DNA of 64,000 nucleotides. Source: Galeruca laticollis. Its lineage: Eukaryota > Arthropoda > Insecta > Coleoptera > Chrysomelidae. Both the position numbers and the translations under genes were made by a program. Below the pieces are notes generated by a model. The model was not told the origin of the DNA and ran no database searches. It saw nothing but the letters and a program-made list of their open reading frames with translations. The stretch covers positions 63,193,717 through 63,257,716 of the forward strand of contig OY998185.1 in NCBI GenBank assembly GCA_963921935.1, given 5' to 3'. Position 1 is the stretch's first letter. Each line of letters begins with the position of its first letter. This document shows, one piece after another, positions 22,515 to 33,965 of this stretch.

Positions 22515-22850
22515 GGTGGAATAATCTCAAAAATAGACGATGGATGGTCAGTGAGGCAAACTGCGGCATTTTACAATGTTAGCAAGAACTCAGTTTCAAG
22601 TATTGTAAGAAGATGGCGATATGAGGGAAGAATTGATAGAGCTCCAGAGTCAGGACGTCCGAGAAAGTCAACTGCTCAACAGGATGCTGTTTTGATTAAC
22701 CATTTAAGAACAAATCCATTTGAAGCAGTAGTTCAAGCTGTTCCAGCAACAAATTTTCCAGCATTCTGTCGTATAAGCCATCGCAGAGTAGCACAGTCTG
22801 AATTGAAATCTTCAATATTTCAAGTTTATATAAAAATGCGTCATGTAAAA
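22515..22850 (+). pseudogene. Tc1-like transposase N-terminal (paired-type HTH) fragment
   Basis: The frame reads I-D-D-G-W-S-V-R-Q-T-A, V-S-K-N-S-V-S-S-I-V-R-R-W (recognition-helix type), G-R-P-R-K-S-T (the linker between two helix-turn-helix units), then a second helical unit ending R-R-V-A-Q-S-E-L. Family members bind the element ends with this bipartite domain. It stops at 22850 before any DDE residue. Confidence 0.8.
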
Positions 22851-22902
22851 TAGGATAAGAAAATAAAAAATTATTTAGTAGCCTGTGATATTTAATAATG
22901 AA

Positions 22903-23040
22903 AATAGTACATTGTTTACCGGGTAGGAAAAGCTTAACATTCCTGGACGACTGTGAAGATTGCTAAGTCGAGGTGCAAGCCGAGACTTAGCAACACAGAG
23001 TCCAGGAATGTGGCTTTTCCTACGAGGTAAACATACTATT
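22903..23040. repeat. Imperfect 138-bp hairpin at the left end of the YR element
   Basis: Nested complementary pairs: AATAGTA/TACTATT, GTTTACC/GGTAAAC, GTAGGAAAAGC/GCTTTTCCTAC, CATTCCTGGAC/GTCCAGGAATG, CTAAGTC/GACTTAG. The same structure stands at 53183-53320 in copy 2 with a single base change in the loop arm, so it belongs to the element. Confidence 0.85.
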
Positions 23041-23228
23041 TTTCCGCAAATCGTTTAAAATTCGACAGATATTGATTGATTTTAAAAAAAACGCGATAAT
23101 TTTATTCCCAAATAAATGGTGCTTTGAAATTCCTAATGAAATTACTTGGGTTACTATGGAAACGTATTGAGGTTGAATTGTCAAACTTGACGCTTATAAA
23201 TTTAATTGCTGGTGTTCTCGAAAGTAAA

Positions 23229-24333
23229 ATGATAAGTGATGATGAAATTTCCATTCCTGGGACTCCTCCAGAGCTGGTTGAGGCAGTGAATACTGCTTCA
23301 TTAGAATTATTGCCAAAGAAATCAAGAGAAAAGTACGAAAATGCATACAGACGTTTTATGGATTATCGCATGAGTAAAACTACGAGTTCTTTCTCAGAAA
23401 ATGTTGTAATGGCATACTTCCTAGACCTTTGTTTAAAGATGAAATCTTCAACATTATGGGCCAATTATTCAATGCTGAAGTCAACCCTTGCACTTAAACA
23501 CAATGTAGATATATCTACATACTCAAAACTTCGTTCTTTATTGAAACGGCAAGCTCAAGGTTATAGGGCAAAGAAATCTAAGATTTTAACGAAGGAAGAA
23601 ATTGAAAAATTTATCCAGGAAGCTCCAGATAAATAAAATTTAATGATTAAGGTAATTTACAAGGTTTTAATTTCTATTTAGATTATACCTTTATTTATTT
23701 TTTTAGGTGGCTGTAATATTTGGTATTTCTGGGGCCTGTAGAATGGATGAGTTAGTCCGAATGACTGTACACGATATAGAAGACTTAGAATCTAAGCTTT
23801 TAATCAGCATACCTGATTCGAAAACCAACAAACCAAGATCATTTGTAATTAATCAGATCTACTTGAATGTTTATCGAAAGTATGTTTCGTTAAGACCAGA
23901 AAATATGAACAGTGACCGATTTTTCTTTAAATATCAAAGCGGAAAGGGTTGTAGACAAGTGGTAGGAATTCATCAATTTAGAAAAATGCCCAAAATAGTT
24001 GCTACTTATTTGAACTTGGTAAATCCGACAGAATATACTGGTCACTGCTTTCGTCGGTCTTCTGCAACAATATTGGTTGACTCTGGTGCCGACATAACTA
24101 GTTTAAAGAGGCATGGCGGATGGAAGTCATCAAACGTTGCTGAAGGATATATCGAAGAATCGCTTAACAATAAGGTTGAGGTGGCAAATAAAATTTTCAC
24201 AGTACAAAATATTCAACAAAATGACCCTACCACCCTGCATGTTGTCCAAAATGTTTCTCATAGTTCTAAGAGTGTTCCTCCAATGTTAAATAATTGTACT
24301 AACTGTCAAATTACTGTAAATATAACAAATTGA
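23229..24333 (+). pseudogene. Tyrosine recombinase (YR) of the Crypton-like element, one nonsense mutation
   Basis: Exon 1 runs to 23651, intron 23652-23706 (GTAATT...TTTTAG, 55 bp), exon 2 23707-24333; the join is phase 0. The likely start is ATG 23229; an alternative ATG lies at 23136. Exon 1 carries the SAM-like core-binding domain (P-K-K-S-R-E-K-Y onward). Exon 2 carries the catalytic domain: Arg I in G-A-C-R-M-D-E-L (exon-2 residue 12), Lys in D-S-K-T-N (39), H-C-F-R (113-116), H-G-G-W (136-139) and the Tyr nucleophile in A-E-G-Y-I (148). All catalytic residues are present. A TAA at 23634-23636, where copy 2 has GAA, stops exon 1 five codons before its end. Confidence 0.88.
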
Positions 24334-24685
24334 TCTTAAAAATGTATTCAGCAATGACTTGATGTTTTCAAAATATAAATTAATTCCTTATAAGCAATGT
24401 GTTTTCAATCATTTATGTAGAACACTAACAACTGTACGGAAATATCATTTCCTTACAGTAAGGAAATGACATTTCCTTACAGTAAGGAAGTCCTGACTTT
24501 TTCTTCAAGAAATTTTGACAGGAATGTCAAAATTTCCTAGCGATTTGCGGAAAATAATATTATTCACACTTTAGTGGTATTATCATTTAAATATAGGTAA
24601 AAAAGATTCCATTTTTCCCGGAAACTGAAAAGTCACATTTACACTAGGCAACAACAACTGTCCCAGTTTTTTTTGGCCGCAACTG

Positions 24686-26044
24686 TACATCCTGTTTATA
24701 GGAAAATTCTGACAGTATCAAATGAATATTGAAGTCACATCAAAGTCTCTCCTTAAATTGTATTGAAAACACAACAATGAGAGTTGTTAAAAAATTGTTT
24801 AAAGACAAACAGAAATATCTGAAATCACAGATTGAAGACAGACTTAGAAGTCAAATCTTGAATCTAGTAAGCTACGCCTGCTTTTATTAAAATGAAACAA
24901 CCAATCAACTCAATTCAAAATGATTCAAAACTATGTAAAATTGTTATGTGGAGCATTGTTCTGATGTACCGAAAAAATGAAGGCTTTCGAATTCTCGAAT
25001 TATGAAATTATCTTGTCAATCAGTAACAAAAAACATTGACATGAGTAAATAAAGGAAAACATATTTACTAGATGCTACATTTTGTAATAGAAGGTATGGA
25101 GGAGAATGAAATTCGTTATAACTATTCATAGCCGCAGTCTTTAAAATTACAATAACCAGGATGATAGCCAGCCTCTGAAGAGTAACTTCATGAAAACAAA
25201 ATGATAGTCAGACAAACATGCTTCTTGAACAACCAGTTTGTTTAAGCGAATTATTCAAATCTTAAGAAATAATGACTGTGAAAATACAGAAACTAATATG
25301 ACAATAATGTGTCAACCAATCCAAGGACGCACGCAGACTTATTAATCTCAAGAAATACATCTCCTAAATACAAAACTGTACGCGATGTATAAACGTAAAT
25401 AAGCTGGCTCCAGCAAAAAGACACCCACTGGTTCCAAATATGAAACGTGTAACGTTACAAATCTGCCAGGAGCGACAAGACCTTGATTCTCTTAAAGAAA
25501 TTCAATTTAAAAACAATTAAAAAATGCAGCATCTTCAATTACCAATGAACAAATACGTTTAAGACGGTTTTTCATCTCATCACTAACCAACGATGTATAA
25601 TTTGGAGAGTAAATTTGACATTTCACCAAGCGGACGTTTTTCCTTTATATTCATACGTCCTCAGGGTGAAGAGTATTCAAAATTAAACAGATAATATACA
25701 GGGTGTACTAATTATGTACTAATACGAACTCAAGAAGGTTGAGTCAATGAAAAACAGGCTTTAAAAAGACTACGATTGGTAAAAGTTTTTGAGTACGTTG
25801 GTTTTATTGTAAATTATGCTGGTTCATATAGGACTATAGGAATCTTGCAGAATGATCAGGTCAAGTAAACTATGTATGATTTAGTCAATCATGATTTATT
25901 AATGTGATACAATTCTGTTTTAAAGCATGCCTATTAAGAAATCTTAAATATTGATAATTACATATTATATGCAACCTACACCACCTATCTTCAGACGTTG
26001 TGTTAAAGGAAAACGAACTGGAAATGCTTTTAAATCGAAAACCA
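24686..26044. other. No gene recognised
   Basis: About 1.36 kb of AT-rich sequence without a supported ORF, RNA gene or known repeat. The last part may be upstream LINE sequence belonging to the endonuclease relic that follows. Confidence 0.5.
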
Positions 26045-26290
26045 AATCCTTGCATTATTCTGAGAGACGTCAGTGGACATCATTACTCTTGGGGTTCACA
26101 AAAATTAGATGCAAGAGGTCGAAAAATGAAAAAAATTATAATCTTGATTTATTAAATAATGGAAGTATGACTCGTTTCAACGCATTTAATGGTACTTTCT
26201 CTGCCATAGACCTAACTACATGTACTCCAAGCCTAGTTACACAACTTGACTGGCAAAGATTCATGACAAAAATATGTAGAATCAATACAT
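26045..26290 (+). pseudogene. LINE endonuclease fragment
   Basis: Two frames are needed: first H-H-Y-S-W-G-S-Q-K-L-D-A-R-G-R-K, then L-L-N-N-G-S-M-T-R-F, F-S-A-I-D-L-T-T-C-T-P-S-L and L-D-W. This is the family order of the DNase I-like endonuclease in Jockey/CR1/R1-type LINEs (the residues around S-A-I-D-L belong to the catalytic fold). One frameshift near 26135 and a deleted upstream part make it inactive. Confidence 0.75.
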
Positions 26291-26783
26291 AGCTACCCCT
26301 ATTTCAACTATGTCAAAAAAAATCCCAATGGCACAGGACCAATTGGACAGTCTTATTTCAGTAACATGTTTGCATAAAACCGAAAATAAAAAATTAGATA
26401 CAAAAGTAATAGAGATGTACAAAAAACCAAAGTAACATTCTGGCATCAAATCAAAAACAAAAAAATAAAAAAAATTTCTGGTAAGTTTGTGAATTTTCTT
26501 AAATAAATGTTTTAATGTACGATTTAGAGAAAAATGTTAAATCCAAAAGTTGTAGAACGTGTTAAGGTCTATGAAAAAGCTTAGTAACTTTTTTACGTCA
26601 AATGAAAAACAAAGGAAATACGATTTTTTTTCAACTTTGACTGGCCGCCATTTTGTTTTTACTGGGCCGATTTGGCTCATTAACGAGCTCGTCCAAGATT
26701 TTGTCCTAATCGATTTTTGTAGCGACTTTGGTTTCGATCCGTCAAAAAATACGCCCTCTATCGTGCTTACAAATTCCGTTATA

Positions 26784-26790
<7 letters not shown>

Positions 26791-26848
<58 letters not shown>
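26791..26848. repeat. (TA)n microsatellite
   Basis: About 58 bp of TA dinucleotides; the poly-Ile/Tyr ORFs across it are artefacts. Confidence 0.97.
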
Positions 26849-26851
<3 letters not shown>

Positions 26852-26888
26852 ACATATGAACAATAAACAACGAATAGATTAGTGGGTA

Positions 26889-27740
26889 TTGCACGCAAAA
26901 AGACATCGGGGGATGCAATGCCCAGCTAAAATCTATGAGAGTTTTCGAAGCTACTGCCAAGACAGCTATGCAAGTCTCGCTTGTCCAACTGGCAGGATAA
27001 CAAAGCGCCTAATCAAAGTATGTCCCCAGGGATCAATATGCGGACCAATTTTTTGGGACGTGATGCTTGAGGAGCTTCTTGGTCAGACATCGAAAACGGA
27101 GTGCATATTGGGAGTCGTTGCTTATGCTGATGATCTACTCTTCATCATAGATGCGAACAATCGAAGAACATTAGAAGAAAAAGGGCAATGCAGCACTAGA
27201 AATAGTGAATGCATGGTGCAGAAAAGTCAAGCTGACAGTATCATCAGAAAAGACGACTTATAGTCTAGTGAACGGTCAGCTGGCAAGAGACCCTCAGATG
27301 AGAATCGATGGTCCGCCCATTAGGAGATCGCATCATACACGATACCTAGTGTGATCCTGGATGAATCTTGATTGTTCGCATACCAAATAACAAGTATGTG
27401 TGAGAGAGCGACGTCGGTAACGCATAGGCTAACAAGATTGGCACAACGAGAATACAAGTTGCTCCTGAGGCAAGTGCGAGTGTACATGAGTGAGATATTG
27501 GCGTCTGTAGTTGGATATGGGGCGAGCTTACATAGGCTACAAAACATTAAAAACAGGGGAAAAGTAGACAGGGCTCAAAGAGGCTTCCTTATACGGATGA
27601 CTAGAGCTCTTTCAAAACGACTGCAACAAAGGGGCTCACAACGTTAATGGGTGTTGTAGTTAGAAATTAAGGAAATAGCAGCCATGTATTGGTTGCGGCG
27701 TGCTGACCACGTGAAAGTACAGACCATTATTGGAAGGAAA
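26889..27740 (+). pseudogene. R1-type non-LTR reverse transcriptase fragment
   Basis: In order: K-V-C-P-Q-G-S-I-C-G-P (RT motif with P-Q-G-S), V-V-A-Y-A-D-D-L-L-F (catalytic Y-A-D-D box, about 27115-27145), then, after frame changes, R-L-A-Q-R-E-Y-K and V-V-G-Y-G-A-S-L-H, and a C-terminal A-M-Y-W-L-R-R-A-D-H. The last block is typical of the region after the RT in R1-like elements. At least two frame breaks (near 27265 and 27360) inactivate it. The 5' part including fingers is missing. Confidence 0.8.
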
Positions 27741-27920
27741 TATCCTACCATTATTTTCCCATCCCGCATCTTAAGCTTTCCTTGAAGCCGTAATAACAAA
27801 CTACACAAAACATTAAAAGAAATGGTTGTAAGAAAATCTCCTACCATTATTTTCCTATCCCAACAATCATTTCAATAATTTTTCAAAATATTGCAACTTA
27901 TAAACATAAAAAAGACTTAC

Positions 27921-29651
27921 CTTTAAAATGCATCGTCCTTTGGGCTCGTTCTCCGCTACAGAAACGTTGTAAAAACTCTGGTCGAAGATAGGCTCGTTGT
28001 CGTTAACATCATGAATAGTCACTAACACTGTCGCCGACGAAGACAACGGCGGAAAACCGCTATCGGTAGCCACTACTATCAATTTAGGCACTGGATCAGT
28101 TTCACAATCGACATGAGCGCGCGTAGTCACTAAACCACTTCTAGCGTCGATACGGAACCATCCCGAATGTGTATCCGGAGTATCCAGAAGGGAATAACTG
28201 ATAGCACTATTGTTACCTTCATCTTTATCGACGGCAACAACTTGAAGAACCGACGTTCCCGGATCCGAAACTTCCATCACGTTCGCGTTGTAAATATCCT
28301 GATCGAACTCCGGAGCGTTGTCGTTGATATCTGTTACTTGGAGATCGATGGTTCTTGTAGCTCGAAGAGGAGGACTACCGTTATCGGTAGCTTCGACGTT
28401 TAACGTATAATTAGGTTTCAATTCTCTATCCAAAGGTAGCGATACTATCACCAAATATATTATATTGTCTCTGGTTGTTAGACCAAAGTGACCATCACCT
28501 CCGGAAAGGGTAACGTTTACGTTAGAATAATCAGTTTTCGAATCGGGATCATGGACGCTTATTCTCGCTACGAATTCGCCGGGTTGAGCTGATTCGCTTA
28601 TCTTAGGAGTAGCGTCGTCGCTTAAAAATATAACGTTGATCGTCGGTTGGTTATCGTTGACGTCTGTTACTTTAATCGAAACGAAAGCTGTTGTTTCCTG
28701 CGGTTGTAAACCGTGATCTTTAGCTACTATCACCAACTCGTGTAGCTCTTTAACCTCGAAATCTAGCGGTTTATTAACGGATATTAATCCAGTGGAAGGA
28801 TCGATACGAAACATATTATCTTTATCGCTCTGTCTCCTGTTGATGGAATATTCAATTTCTCCATTTTCGTCAGCGTCTGCATCGGTAGCTGTTACTTTTA
28901 ACACGCTAGTACCTATGGTAGCGTTTTCTTGGACAGTAGCGAAATATCTGCTCTGATTAAAAACAGGAGGGTTATCATTAACATCTTGTATTGTTATATT
29001 AACAGTCATTTCTCCTCTTAGAGGCGGTGTACCTCCGTCTAACGCTTCTATTACTAAAGTATAAGAATCGGTAGTTTCTCTATCAAGTACGCCATTAATT
29101 TGTAGATCTAAATAAAGTACTCCATCACGTTCGCGATGAGACGATAATCTGAAAGCGTTATTTATATTTCCTGAAACTATATTATACTTTTGCGTATTGT
29201 ATATATCAAGATCTAGATCGCGCGCGGGGTGTAAGGTTCTTTTAACATCTCTTGGAGTATTTTCAGGAAACTCGATATCCATTACAGCCACCGGAAACGT
29301 AGGAGCGTTATCGTTCTCATCCAAAACCTTAACAATCACTTCTACGTTATTCCCGCTCATAATCGGTATGGCTACCAATGAATAACTAGCTCTAGTTTCT
29401 CGATCTAGAGGTACTTTGGTACGTATTTCTCCAGTATTGTGGTCGATGGAGAGATCAGTTTCCACGGCAATTCCTACGGGTACTATCAAATACGGCGGAC
29501 CGCTATCAGGAGACGCTCCATCGCCTATGAAGTCGATCCTTGTTCCTACTGGCGCTCCCTCAGATATTTCGAGTTCGCGGACGTGCTCGGCCCCTGTCGC
29601 TGCTAGGATTAACAGGTTGGCCAACCACACTACCGCTATTAAAGGGATCAT
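27921..29651 (-). CDS. ds: Dachsous protocadherin, first coding exon
   Basis: Dachsous is a giant transmembrane cadherin that binds Fat on neighbouring cells and controls planar cell polarity and Hippo-dependent growth. This exon encodes 577 codons in phase 0, from ATG at 29651 to a clean AAG|GTAAGT donor (27920-27915). Residues 1-21 form a hydrophobic signal peptide. Cadherin repeats end with calcium-binding motifs D-E-N-D-N-A-P (111-117), D-V-N-D-N-P-P (223-229), D-V-N-D-N-Q-P (330-336), D-I-N-D-N-A-P (441-447) and D-V-N-D-N-E-P (548-554), with L-D-R-E boxes at 82, 189 and 407. The sixth repeat has just begun at the donor. The residue pattern agrees strongly with insect Dachsous N-termini as I recall them. 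A longer frame could start at an in-frame TTG three codons upstream, but the ATG fits the signal peptide. No disabling change is seen. The remaining exons lie beyond the left edge. Confidence 0.95.
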
Positions 29652-29674
29652 CTTTGTCAACGTTCACACATCCT
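29652..29674 (-). promoter_or_regulatory. ds: ds 5'-UTR end: splice acceptor and short upstream ORF
   Basis: On the minus strand a pyrimidine-rich TTTCTATTTTTGCAG ends at 29673, so the exon begins at 29672. The 21 bp before the start codon contain ATG-TGT-GAA-CGT-TGA, a four-codon upstream ORF beginning at 29671, whose stop lies 6 bp before the main ATG. The transcript therefore has at least one non-coding exon further right, outside what I can identify. Confidence 0.75.
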
Positions 29675-30772
29675 GCAAAAATAGAAACATAGTTATTATT
29701 ATACAATTAGATAAAGTAACTGACTAAATAATTAGTTTTAAAAATATTGGGGTACGTTTGAGACATACATATATATTATTATGTATTATTTTAAGTAAAT
29801 CCTCTACGTTAGGAGCCATTTTATTATATATTATTTTAATATTTGAGATATAGAAATTATTTAATTGTATTTTAATTATTTGTTAATTTTAATTTATTAT
29901 ATGAATTGTATGGGCGCCAGAATTGGTTCGCTTTCTACGAATTCCCAATTAAAAAAAAATACTACACAAGTTAGAAAATATTATAAATTTGTTTAACTTT
30001 TTTACACTGTATCTCAGGGTTGAGATTCGGCACTTCACGATTGACAGCAACAGGAAACTGAAGGGGTAAGATATCAAAGAAACGCAAGATAAACATAGAC
30101 AAATGATTTTAATTGAACATAATTATGCAAATAATGAAATTATTATGAGTTAAACGTTTATAATTCATATTAAACTCAATAGAATATTATTGACGAAAAT
30201 CTTCGCACAAAAACGCTTTTCATAAATTATTAATATTATTGAATTCAAATGTATCAAGTGAGTTTCGCTTGATTACTTATAATTCTAAAAGTTCTGAATG
30301 CATTCACAACGATTCAACCTCTACCCTCGCTATTGTTAACCTTGTCGTTGTGTGTTGTGGTACTCTGTGATGATTATTATTTAGTTTACAAAATGGAGGA
30401 AAAAGCAAAGTGTTTGGGATGTATTATCATGATTTATTATAAGAATTTGGTGAGTATTATTTTTTAATATGTGTTTAGTGTTCTGTGTCCGATATTTAGT
30501 GGAGATTGAATATCTAATACTAATATTTTTGCTAATAAATAGATACCAAACAATATAACCTAACATATAAATATATAAAAAATGTTTTATAGGAGAAATA
30601 CAATATATACATGAGTAATAGAGTTTATGATTGGCTCTTCCTGACCCTGAATGTGGTGCATCAGAAAAAACGATCGCCTATGATCGAATAAGCGAAATTC
30701 AGATGTGGAAAATGATGTGATGTGAATTATTTCATCAGTAGAAATATCTTATCCACAACAAGATATGTGAAT
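29675..30772. other. ds intron, no gene recognised
   Basis: About 1.1 kb of AT-rich intron sequence without a supported ORF or repeat. The 61- and 62-codon frames at 30381 and 30722 have no family features. Confidence 0.55.
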
Positions 30773-31182
30773 AGGTCGAGCATTGGCTTCTTAACAACAT
30801 TACACATTAACAAAAGGAAGTTAACTAAACTGTCATGTCAAAAGATCGATCATGACTACCAACTGAAAAGTTGTGAGAAACGTTTGAATTTCTACCACTC
30901 CAACAAATAAACAAATTATTTGCTCATTATATAGGGTGAGCGAAAAAATTATATTTTACCATTATTTTAATTATTTAAGTTGAAAAAGGAGAAAATTATT
31001 ATCATTATTATTGTAATTATTTTAACATCAATATTGTTATCATTCAAAAATTAACAGCAATTATACAAAGACAAACAATAGATTATGAGGTTGATGACTA
31101 ACAACCTCACTAATCCATAAAAAGCTAATCAGTTGTTAAATAACAACCTCAATTCAGAAAAATTTCAAACGAATGTGATCTA

Positions 31183-33290
31183 AACAGAAGCAAATGAACA
31201 TTCCTGTACAGCTGTGTAATTCTTATCTAGCATCAGCAAATATGAATAGATTTCACTAAGATGATTAAGATCAGTTTTCTTATTCATACAATTATTAGAT
31301 TGAAATATGAATGCCATTTCCAAGAATGTGCGCTTAGATAACTTTCCCTCCTTAGCCAATACTTTCACTGCCTCGTAGTTCATGTTATGACCTTCCCTGA
31401 AAACATGTTCACCCAGTGCGCACCTCTCTGGATGCAATCTACTGTCACTCTTATGTGAGGAGACACGGTCCTTAAGAAGCCTACCAGTCTGGCCAATATA
31501 TTCAAGATTACAGTTAGAACAAGGAATGCAGTAAACTAATTTCGAAAGATGTAAAAGTGGAATCTTGTCTTTGACTTTAGTGAACAAAGAATTAATAGTC
31601 AGAACTGTTCTATGAGCAATCCTAACATTACCAACCTTGCTGAAGATACGAGTGAGCTTGGGAGTAACCTCAGCAATATAAGGTAACGAGAAAAACAAGT
31701 GATCAGCGGGAGCAACATCAACCATGTTATCATTATTATTATTATTAATACCAACATCCAAATTCTCAACATTATTAATATTATCAAAATTATTATTATT
31801 ATTCAAGTTATTATTGGAAACATGATCCACAATATGGTTTTGGACAGGATTATTGTCCTGAGAAAGACTGACAGTTGGTGTGCCATACAAAATCTTGTTC
31901 AATAAGGGAACAGGATAAGAGTTTTGACAAAAAATGTCGTGGAGAATCCTTACGTTCTTATTGTGGAAGGAAGGATCGGACATTTGAAGAACTCGATGTT
32001 TCATTTGCTTAACTAAGTTAATTTTTGTAGACTGCCTGTGATAGGACAAATAGTTTATATATCTACCCGAACTCATGGGTTTTCTATACCAATCGATGAG
32101 AATGGTGTTACTAGAAGTACAATAAAATCTCGTGTCTAAAAAAGGGGAACACTAAAATTATCGTCCTCTTTTTCAATCGTAAACTGTATGTATTGGTCGT
32201 AACTGTTGGAAACATTCAAAGTTTCTGTTAACTGTGAACGGGAAAGGGAAAGAATGATGTCATCAACATATTTTTTTAATAAAGGGAATGTTGAAAGGAA
32301 GGACATTTAAGACACTGTCCAGCACATCATCCATCACATAACATGCCAAAATTGGACTTATTTTTGCTCCCATAGGGGTGCCAAAAGTTTGTCTATAAAT
32401 TTGGTTGTTGAAAGAAAAATATGTATTCTGAAAAAGAAAAGTCAACAAGTTGATAAAGTTACTCTCACTAATACTGCAAAAATTACTAATATTAAACCAA
32501 TTATTATGGACAGCTCTAATACAAGCATTAAGATAAACATTACTGAAAAGTGACACTACATCGAAACTGGCCAAAACATAGTCTTCAGGAAGTTGAAAAT
32601 TATTATATTTAAGAGAGAGGTCAAAAGAGTCTTTAATATAGTACTGATTTTCACAATCATAAGCCCTCGTCAGTATGTCAGTCAAGTAAGCAGCTAAAAA
32701 CTCTGAAGGATTGTCATTAGAAGCAATTATCGGTCTCATTGATAAAACAGGTTTGTGAATTTTAGGTAATGCATAGAATTTTGGAATTATCCCTGTATAA
32801 GATGTAAGTTTTTTCTTTGTAGCAGCATCGATCTGCCTAGAATTATGAAGTTTCTTTATTAATGAGTTACATTTTGTTTGAATTTGGAGAAAGGGATCTT
32901 TCTGAATCAATTCGTATCACGAAGAACTATTAATAAGATCAGAAGAGAGCTCAAAATATTGATCTCTGTTCATAATCACAGTGACATTACCCTTGTCGGA
33001 CCTAGTGACAAGCAGGTTAGGATTATGCTTAAGAAATTGTCTAGCTTTTGAATACAACTGTTGACAAAAGGATGTACGAAATCTTGACGACTGAACATAG
33101 TTGGTGATGACATTCGTAGAACGTGCAATAATAGCGTTCTTCATGGTAGAATCAGTAATTCTTGATGTTACAGAATCCATATCAGCTAATAGATTTTTTA
33201 TAGTAAGATGCTCACCAATTGTAGGTTCGATACTAAACTTAGGACCTAAAGAAAGTAACTTGAGAATATCATCTGGAATAGGAACATTAC
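31183..33290 (-). pseudogene. PLE protein: reverse transcriptase plus GIY-YIG endonuclease
   Basis: About 700 codons on the minus strand. N-terminal L-S-L-G-P-K-F-S, T-R-S-D-K-G-N-V-T-V-I-M, P-K-F-Y-A-L-P-K-I-H-K-P, motif A S-F-D-V-V-S-L-F, motif B G-T-P-M-G-A-K-I-S-P, motif C K-Y-V-D-D (near 32260), then the GIY-YIG domain Y-C-I-P-C-S-N-C-N-L-E-Y-I-G-Q-T-G-R (near 31510) with a downstream H-K-S-D. PLE RTs are telomerase-like, and the GIY-YIG part nicks target DNA. Damage is light: a TGA near 32914, a frameshift at the Y-V-D-D box near 32265, and a 5' truncation by the inverted copy. An Asn-rich insertion (AAT/ATT repeats near 31735-31810) separates RT and nuclease. Confidence 0.88.
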
Positions 33291-33965
33291 ACAATAATCC
33301 TGTCCAAAACCATATTGTGGATCATGTTTCCAATAATAACTTAAATAATAATAATAATTTTCATAATATTAATAATGTTTAGAATTTGGATGTTGGTATT
33401 AATAATAATAATAATGATAACATGGTTGATGTTACTCCCGCTGATCACTTGTTTTTCTCGTTCTCTTATATTGCTGAGGTTACTCCCAAGCTCACTCGTA
33501 TCTTCAGCAAGGTTGGTAATGTTAGGATTGCTCATAGAACAGTTCTGACTATTAATTCTTTGTTCACTAAAGTCAAAGACAAGACTCCACTTTTACATCT
33601 TTCCAAATTAGTTTACTGCATTCCTTGTTCTAACTGTAATCTTGAATATATTGGCCAGACTGGTAGGTTTCTCAAGGACCGTGTCTCCTCACATAAGAGT
33701 GACAGGATTGCATCCAGAGAGGTGCGCACTGGGTGAACATGTTTTCAGGGAAGGTCATAACATGAACTACGAGGCAGTGAGAGTATTGGCTAAGGAGGGA
33801 AAGTTATCCAAGCGTACATTCTTGGAAATGGCATTCATATTTCAATCTAATAATTGTATGAATAAGAAAACTGATCTCAATCATCTTAGTGAAATCTATT
33901 CATATTTGCTGATGCTAGATAAGAATTACACAGCTGTACAGGAATGTTCATTTGCCTTTGTATAA
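33291..33965 (+). pseudogene. Inverted partial PLE copy: GIY-YIG C-terminus
   Basis: Plus-strand duplicate of the C-terminal third of the neighbouring protein, beginning inside the Asn-rich linker. It contains V-Y-C-I-P-C-S-N-C-N-L-E-Y-I-G-Q-T-G-R near 33615-33670. A frameshift near 33700 splits it into two frames (33386-33736 and 33642-33965). It ends at TAA 33963. Confidence 0.85.

Larger units (their letters stand above)
22903..24554 (+). mobile_element. Tyrosine-recombinase (Crypton-like) element, copy 1
   Basis: The boundaries are set by the second copy at 53183-54832: similarity begins at AATAGTACATTG and ends at CGATTTGCGGAAAA in both, with unrelated flanks outside. Parts in order: 138-bp hairpin, TTTTCCGCAAATCG, recombinase gene with a 55-bp intron, several short palindromes (TTTCCTTACAGTAAGGAAA near 24450-24490), then the inverse of TTTTCCGCAAATCG. 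It is inserted in a Tc1-like element. No classical target duplication is apparent. Confidence 0.8.
22178..24685. mobile_element. Tc1-like element disrupted by a YR element
   Basis: The ends are CAGTTGCGGCCAA (from 22178) and its inverse TTGGCCGCAACTG (to 24685), each flanked by TA (22176-22177 and 24686-24687), as expected for Tc1/mariner target duplication. It contains a Tc1-type helix-turn-helix coding remnant at 22515-22815 and the whole YR element 22903-24554. Without that insert only about 856 bp remain, so the catalytic domain was already deleted. Confidence 0.75.

Noticed and set aside
26537..26960. ORFs with long alternating Tyr/Ile runs
   Set aside because: They are translations of the (TA)n microsatellite at 26791-26848.
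28167..29727. Plus-strand ORFs opposite the cadherin exon (28167, 29197, 29416)
   Set aside because: Antisense shadows of the strongly supported ds coding frame.
31599..31905. Ile/Asn-rich ORFs near 31.7 kb
   Set aside because: Off-frame readings of the AAT/ATT tract that encodes the Asn-rich linker of the PLE protein.
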